From positions 56,257,851 to 56,321,850 of the forward strand of contig OZ023274.1 in the NCBI GenBank assembly GCA_964007475.1: 64,000 nucleotides of DNA. Direction: 5' to 3'. Below the pieces are notes generated by a model that ran no database searches, was not told where the DNA came from, and worked only from the letters and a program-made list of their open reading frames with translations. The DNA comes from Hybos culiciformis. Its lineage: Eukaryota; Arthropoda; Insecta; Diptera; Hybotidae. How positions within the stretch are numbered: position 1 is the first letter of the stretch; each line of letters starts with the position of its first letter. Of the stretch, positions 57,514 to 64,000 are shown one piece after another. A program made the translations under genes and the position numbers.

Positions 57514-59294
57514 GTACGTTCAGTAAGTACAGATTGTCCTTAGCTAATGACAAAATCCTACGTTGCAGAAAGACAAAATCTGCCAGCTAAAGTCCTTAAA
57601 TACAGACATATTCTACAAAAAATGGTTCAGTAATGCAATCCTACCTCAAAACTTCTGCAAAGGGAAATTTTATAATTTCCCATAATAGTCCGTATTCTGG
57701 GAGTACTTTTTAGTTGGCCTTAGCTAAGGACATGGATAATTTTGATTAAAAACAAACAAAAAAAAGTTAATTTTAACAAAATTTTTTGTTTTCCTAAATA
57801 AAATTTGAAATTTTATATTTTTATTTTAATAAAACACAAAATTTTAAATAAAAATATAAAATGTTTAATAAAAATATAAAATTTTTAATTTTATTTACAT
57901 ATTTTATCAAATTTAGTTCAACCCATATACTTTAAAAAGGTTTATACCGAGTTCTTGTTTACATTTCACTACAAGCTATCCTTCCTTTATGATGATTTTT
58001 TTTCAATCAATTATGCAAATTAAATAAAAATTTTCGATATCTTCCTTAGTTTTCGAGATATCAAACATTTTATCTTTTAAATAAAAATTCGCTACAACAA
58101 GAAAATATTAAGAAACTTCGTAAAGAAGGGAGAACGGCAACATACATTAGCATAATGTTAATAAGACATCAGTTCAGGTGCTTTGTATTTTTAATATTTG
58201 TTCAACAATAGCATGACACTAGTTTTAGAAATAGAAATACTTTTTCATTGGTGAACCACTAGTGAATAGGAAGTAATAATTCATGTTGAAGTGAGGCAAG
58301 ATCCTATTTAAAAAGTAAATTGTTCGTACTTTTTTGCTCTACTAAAGAACTTGCAAGCGATATTCAGTTTGATTCAATAGAGAGTAGGAAACATAAATAT
58401 ATGTAAAAAAAACACATTCACTCAATTTTTGTTCATGCATTTTACTAGACAATTTGTATTAAGTAAGTTTTATTTTTCATAATTTTTATTAGATATGTGT
58501 TAGCTTAAATACATTTAAAAAAAAGGCAGAATTTTTGAAATTTCATTAAATTTGTATTTCCTTAAACAATATACATGCATATTATTGATAAATGTTACAA
58601 ATGATTCTTTAAAATCTGAAATACAACAAATGACACATTTCAATATGCACATATAAAATTTTTAATGCGTTGGGGATCGTTATGTTGTATTTAGTGCTAT
58701 AGAATTTAGATCACTAAATGGAGTATTATATGCGTCAATACACATGCAATCATTTAGATGCATCTGCGTAAATAATGAAAAAATTTAGATGCATCAGCGT
58801 ATATAATGAAAAAATTTAGATGCATCAGCGTAAAAAATGAAATCATTTAGATGTTTCGTATTGAATATTACGTAATATCTAAATCTCTCACAATATTTCA
58901 ATACAGCCAAATACAAAAAAAAAAAAATGAGAAAAAATGTTCTCTCTTTGCAACTACCTCTCCCCTACGCATTAAAACAGTATATTGGATATGTAAACAA
59001 AATTTGTTATACAACTCGTTCTGTATTTACACAAAAATACATTGACAATTGTCAAATTATATCACTCGACCGTCGGTCTCGTGACTCGTGTCAATGTATT
59101 TTTGTGTATACAGAACTCTTAATTAATAACAAATTTAGTTTACATATATGTACAATAATCTACTATTAATGTATATGATTTTAAAATGAAATGTCACAGC
59201 TTTCCTTATCGTAGGGGTTTGCTGAAGTTATTTGCAGGATTTTGCAGAAAAGGGAATTCCTTAGCTACGGACAACCGGTACTTACTGAACGTAC
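57514..59294. mobile_element. 1.78 kb TIR element with TA target duplication
   Basis: TIRs GTACGTTCAGTAAGTAC plus nine further bases with two mismatches, flanked by TA on both sides (57,512-57,513 and 59,295-59,296). The integrase frame is consistent across the insertion once one TA is discounted. No transposase is visible. It carries the gatgcatctaaat repeat (58,665-58,920) and a palindrome (58,960-59,170), so other repeats appear to have nested inside it. Confidence 0.7.
58960..59170. repeat. Palindrome related to 36,403-37,500
   Basis: Arms acaaaatttgtta ... tacacaaaaatacattgaca pair with the inverse around the centre tatatcactcgaccgtcggt. The left side has gcaactacctctcccctacg, matching the inverse of 37,470-37,495. 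This copy has no insertion at its centre. Confidence 0.7.
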
Positions 59295-59434
59295 TATTAA
59301 TATTACTAAAAGATGAAAGTCGGAAAAAATTAGACCCAATGTATAAAGGTCCATTTAAAATAATAAAAATAGATAATGACCTCAACTTAGCTAGTCGTGT
59401 CACTAGCGCGACAGTAAAATCAATATTTAACTAA

Positions 59435-61433
59435 TCACAAAAGCGCCAAATTTGTCACTTAAAGTGAGAACTACCATATTTTGGTAGTCACTTGCGCGTT
59501 TTCTTTCACGAAAATATATAATATTTCTCTCACCTGCAATTTAATGGGTGACTAGTATAAAAAATAAGAAAAGTGAGCAAAATATAAGAAAAATTCTAAA
59601 ATTATGGGTCTTGAGTATTATTTAGGTAATAAATTAAAAAAAATAAATTATTTTTAATATTAGATGAAAATGTATTTTTTTATTTTTATTTTATTTTTTT
59701 AAAGAAACACAAAATTATAAAACAGAATTCATTATTTGATTCTTATTAGATAAACATATATCTAAGTAGCTGGAATTCCAAATTAGAGACTCGTGGTATG
59801 ATCCGTGCTTATTGGCGTCAACATATAAAATTCTTCTTTCACTGTCACTTATCTAAAAAATAAAAAAAAATAAAATCATAAGAAAAGCTAATTTAAAATT
59901 TTGTATTTTTAACTTACCAGCATAACATTTAAACTGTAGAATTCGAATTTCTTTTCAATTTTTTCTAAAATCTAAAAATTTTTTATAAATCTGAAGCGCA
60001 AAAATTTTATATTATGGGTAGGTAGATATACAAAGGCGGGCACTTACATGTTTTCTGGAAGCTCAAATGGATTTGACCTGTCTCGAATTTTTGAAGTGAA
60101 ACTTCTTTAGAGGCGTTGTGATTGAGAGTGAAAAAAATGTAAGTGTCAAAAATGTAACGCCGAATGTCAAAAATGCCTCGTTTATTGACAAAAAAAAAGA
60201 CGAGCGCGAAGTTATCCACTGTCAAAATTTAAACTCAGCGACATAAACGACGCGACAAATTCTAATTCAATATTTTGAAAGCGACAGAGCAAAATAAATA
60301 TTTTTTAGTATTGAATGTAAACAAAAAATTGAGCGGTCAACTTTGAATTTTAAAATATGTACAAGAAAACTATGAGAAATTTTTTTTTTAAATTAAATGT
60401 TTATAAAAATTAAGATTATTCAATTAAATAAAATTATTTTTTTTTAAATGCGAATATGAATATGAATACGTTACATATAGTATGTATGTATTATATGAAT
60501 TTTGTTAATCTAAGAAATGTGTAGGATAGATTCATAAATTAATAAAATACAATATGTTTTGGATAAAAATAGATTTAGAATTTTATTTTTAATTATAACT
60601 TTATTAAATTTTAATTATTATATATACTTTTCTGAATTGTAATACTTCTGACAATAATTTGTATAAACCTCTTGAATGGTTTTTTTTATTGTAATATGAA
60701 TAGTAAATAAATAAATAAAATAAATTAAAATAGTATTCATAATTTTTATTTTTATACACACTTGCCCAACAATTCCTGTTAAGGAGAGCTTCTTTGGGGC
60801 CCAATGCATTGTCCCACCAAGCTGAGTTTTAAATCAGCGTATTTTCGTATATGTCTGTGAAAAATTGAAATAAGATTTTGTGCTAAATCGAAAAATGCTA
60901 ACTTGAGTTAAATATTTTCCCACGAATTGAATAACGAATTTCACAATTTATGTCTAAATCGTAACTTGAGCCTGGATTTTTGGATATTTAAGGAGGAAAA
61001 TTTTACTTTTTTATTCAAAATTAAAGTTTAAATCAAACAGTGTAAATCTTATAAAATATAGTGTGTTTAAAACTAGAGTAATTAAAATCTAAAAATTTGA
61101 AAATAATTAAATTTAAAGCTGAAATTAATAAATATATAAAAATATAATTTTTAACTCTTGAAGATACATTTAGACAAAAATAAAATAAAATTTGCGCAAA
61201 GTTTTTATAAATAAATAAAATTATAAAGAGTTAATTAAGAATTTTAAAATAAGTACAGCTGAAATCAATAAAGTTCAAAAATAAAAAAAATGACTCTTTA
61301 AAAGTCATTTTCATTTTATCCAAAAATAAAAGAGGTGAGTAAAAAATTTAATTTTGTATTATATTTATAATTTATGTTTTTCGAAGATTTAATAACACAA
61401 AATTAAACTTAATTTCAGACGAAATATTTTAAA
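59435..61433. other. AT-rich spacer with one element terminus, no gene seen
   Basis: 60,091-60,150 is the GAAGTGAAACTTCTTTAGAG terminus shared with 6889. Beyond it are gtcaaaaatg repeats and long A/T stretches. 61,280-61,433 precedes the polymerase-type gene and may hold its promoter; a short intron-like stretch ends in aatttcag at 61,412-61,419. Confidence 0.5.
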
Positions 61434-63125
61434 ATGGTTGTTACATGCCAAATCTGTAATCAAGAATTTACAATGAACAGAAATCTTCTTCGTCATGTTC
61501 GAAATAAACATACCCCCGTTAATAGTGGATCTGTAATGCAAAATAGGGTTGTAGTTTGTCAAATTTGTGATGCAGAATTTTCGAGGTCTGATGTGCTTAG
61601 GCGTCATATTAATTTGTAGCATATTCAACCATCTAAAAAGGCGAAATATGGAAGCGATAATGTAGCTGTTGCTGATATTGAGAGTGACGATGATGATTCC
61701 ATTCATATTATTGAAAATGATGCTGACAAAATTGATAATGATGGCGATGAGAATTTAGATAATGCTGACAATATTGGTAATGATCCCGGTACATCTCATG
61801 GCGGTTTTTCAACAAGTAAGCAGTTATATTTAAGAAAAACGAATTTTTGTGATACTTGTAAGGTTAGTTATGTAAGTTGGCCATCGCATATTAGGAAAAC
61901 TTCACACAAAAATTTGACGTGTAGTAATATTGAAAATATTGAGAATCTCTCGAAAATCTCACATTGCTTTAAATCTCGAATAAGCTCATTTTGTTATAAA
62001 AATTCAGATGAGGGTTTAATAATACCAACTGAATTTCTTCAAAACTCCAAAAATGTAGTATCTACCCTACTCGCAGACCACTTAATAGTTCATAATTTCG
62101 TTAAATTTAATTTAGAAATTTTCATTTGGTATGTTAAGATAGTTATTAGTACAGATGAAATGATTGAAAGTTTGAAATCTTTTCAAACAAAAATGAAGGT
62201 ATTGTTGAATATTGATGAATTCGATTCAATTTTTGAGGCAATGGTTTCTGATATAAATGCGAAAACAGACGAGTTTCAGGAAAGTAATTCAGGTTGGGCA
62301 TTAACAAAAATAGAACATATAGAAATAAATATTAATAAATATGATTCAATAAGAGGTGGATCTTTTATTGAACTTCCTAAAAATATTTCCAATAAAAAAG
62401 CCTGCACTAATATTCAAAATAGTCATAACTATTGTTTCAAGTGGTGTATAATTGCAGCTCTTAAAAAGTTTGTTTCAGATAAAAATCGTCCTCAGTCATA
62501 TGAAATTACTAATATTGCAGCTACTAAAATTCATATTCCTGATTTCGGATATATAAATTTCGAAAAACTCAAATTTCCCTTGATGCAAAATGACATTAAG
62601 GTATTTGAGGAAAATAATGAGAATATTAGTATTAATGTTTTTGAGCTCTGTGAAAATAATATTTCTATTGTTGGGCCTACTTACAAAACAAAAGAGTTGA
62701 AACGAAATCATATAAATTTGCTTTGGATAGAAAATGAAAGTAATTTTCATTATGTTTTAATAAATGATTTGTCTAGATTAATATGTACCCAACTTTCAAA
62801 TCGTAATGGGAAAAAATATATTTGTAATTTTTGTTTACTTTATTTTCGATCTGAAGAATCTCTAAAGAATCACGAATCTGAATGCAATAAAATCGTTACA
62901 AAAATGCCTGATGAAGACCATGCTATTCTCCGATTTGAACATTTTGAGAGATGCTTCGAATTACCTTTCGTTATATACACAGATTTTGAATCCGTATTAG
63001 AAAAAAATTTATTTGCTGTGCAAGAACCTGCAAAGTCTTCAACTGTCGTAGTGCATACTCATAAGCCCTGTGCTTACGGCTTTTATATAAAATGCAATTA
63101 CGATGATATTATAACATGTTTTTGA
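61434..63125 (+). pseudogene. N-terminal part of a Polinton/Maverick-type DNA polymerase B with zinc fingers
   Basis: The frame opens at ATG 61,434 with two C2H2 fingers (CQICNQEFTMNRNLLRHVRN and CQICDAEFSRSDVLRRH). It meets one in-frame TAG at 61,617-61,619, then stays open in the same frame to 63,125. After an acidic Asp-rich linker come another Cys/His pair (CDTCKVSYVSWPSH), the block CFKWCIIAAL, NVFELCENNI, NHINLLWIENESNFHYV, a finger CNFCLLYFRSEESLKNH and FVIYTDFESVLEK (about residue 513), which fits the Exo I motif (DxE) of protein-primed family B polymerases. The palm and all later motifs are missing because a LINE begins near 63,125. The assignment as Polinton-type rests on this order of blocks. 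No other Polinton gene is in the window. Confidence 0.6.
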
Positions 63126-64000
63126 TGATAATTACAAACATGTTTTTCAAGCATGAAGAAAATGAACTGATAGAAAGTCTAAGAAATCAAAATCTTATAT
63201 TAAAAAACGGTTATATAAAAGTAGTATAAAACAAAAGAATGTACCAATCAAGAAATTATAAATAAGTGCATAAATTGCATTCGTGCAAATGAAAATTTAA
63301 ATCTTGATAATGATGTAAACCACTCAACATACGATAGACAATGTCCAGTTTATCAACAAAAGCTAATGGCCAGAAAGAATAAAATAGGATATTAGCAATT
63401 AAATACAATAAAAGGCATTTATACCAATATTCAGGGATTTTTAAATAATTTTAGTGATCTCGAATTAATAGTTACCAACAATGATTTTGATTTTCTAGTA
63501 TTAAGCGAAACACATATAACAACAAATATTGATGAAAATGAAATTATTTTAAAGGGATACAATAACGTACAATGTGTTTCTAATTCAACAAGAACGGGGG
63601 GTGTATCAATATATGTAAAAAGTAATTGGAAAATAATCGAAATTTTAAAAAAATCAATTGATTCGAAAATGTGGATGTTGGCGTGTGAATGTAAGCTCGA
63701 CAATCTAAGTGTATTATTGTTGCGATATATCGTTCACCAAGCGGCTCAGAAAGGGAATTTTGCAATTTTTTTAAAGAACACATCGAAACTCTAACAGATT
63801 CAGCGACGGATATAATAATAGCGGGTGATTTTAACATCTATTGGTGTAAGAACGATATATATAAACGAGACATTGAAAGTTTTTTAAATGACAAGTGCAT
63901 GAGTCAAAAAATCTCAGAATATACCAGAGTAACAGAACGATCAAAAACTTTAACGTTATAACAAACACTCATAATTTAACAGCAAATGTGTGTACAAATA
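63126..64000 (+). mobile_element. LINE with ORF1 end and endonuclease start, runs off the window
   Basis: 63,139-63,230 resembles ORF1 (ENELIESLRNQNLILKNGY). 63,260-63,393 has a zinc-knuckle end (CINCIRANENLNLDNDVNHS ... CPVYQQKL) with a stop at 63,393-63,395. ORF2 then begins with an AP endonuclease: SDLELIVTNNDFDFLVLSET, TGGVSIYVKSN and, in another frame after about 63,720, IIIAGDFNI. The clade is undetermined. ORF1 is internally deleted and ORF2 has a frameshift, so this copy is dead. Confidence 0.65.

Larger units (their letters stand above)
56499..59434 (+). pseudogene. Integrase remnant of another Gypsy-type element, with two insertions
   Basis: Pieces of one integrase are seen at 56,499-56,540 (NEFLSQSSDLA, core region), 57,173-57,513 (INEYLRSYINDNRDNWDEYL and QKEFYNKRSKHENYK) and 59,297-59,434 (KLDPMYKGPFKIIKI, the GPY/F-type C-terminal motif, then a stop). 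A hAT-like element (56,541-57,164) and a TA-flanked element (57,514-59,294) interrupt it. Several stops and frameshifts are present within the pieces, including one just before the ATG at 57,242. The sequence after 59,434 may start a 3' LTR or UTR; a tactaccatattttggtagt hairpin is near 59,470. Confidence 0.7.

Overview
This window looks like a stretch of an AT-rich insect genome made almost entirely of transposable elements, satellites and palindromes. The evidence is an errantivirus-type LTR element with an env gene, I-clade and Jockey-type non-LTR retrotransposons, a mariner relative, a Crypton-type tyrosine recombinase with spliceosomal introns, a CACTA-type transposase with a DUF4806 companion gene, hAT-like and Mutator-like non-autonomous elements, and the start of a Polinton-type DNA polymerase B. 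I saw no rRNA gene, no convincing single-copy host gene and no bacterial or viral replicon features. The insect order cannot be fixed from what is visible.

Layout. 1-3.7 kb is AT-rich spacer with one GC-richer segment. 3.7-6.6 kb is the left arm of a ~2.9 kb inverted repeat carrying a 12-bp minisatellite; the right arm is at 43.6-46.5 kb. 10.5-11.3 kb is a dead mariner. 11.4-18.6 kb holds a 103-bp tandem array, a split and broken CACTA-type transposase with a LINE inserted in exon 2, and a convergent two-exon DUF4806 gene. 19-20 kb has an inverted pair of tRNA-like sequences. 20.8-24.6 kb is a decayed Jockey-type LINE. 25.0-29.0 kb is an apparently exact 1,990-bp tandem duplication that includes an LTR and the end of env. 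28.3-35.6 kb is an errantivirus-like element on the minus strand (gag, pol, env, 3' LTR). A matching 5' LTR fragment with a tRNA-Lys-type primer-binding site lies 20 kb away at 56.2-56.5 kb. 36-38 kb is a nest of palindromic elements, one of them inserted at the centre of another with a 9-bp target duplication.

The most unusual structure is at 38.7-53.1 kb. Two ~99% identical hAT-like elements lie in direct orientation, and their 8-bp target duplications are swapped: gattttag lies outside both and ctctcagc lies inside both. The 13 kb between them contains a 155-bp satellite, tandem fold-backs, the right minisatellite arm and an I-clade LINE. It therefore behaves as one inserted unit. This is the footprint expected from a circular DNA recombining into a resident hAT copy, or from composite transposition of a tandemly duplicated hAT copy. 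The unit sits just upstream of the Crypton gene (53.2-54.5 kb).

54.8-59.4 kb is a second nest. An integrase gene is interrupted by an 8-bp-TSD hAT-like element and by a TA-flanked 1.8 kb element. 61.4-63.1 kb encodes the zinc-finger and exonuclease N-terminal part of a Polinton-type polymerase with one internal stop. From about 63.1 kb it is cut by another LINE that runs off the window.
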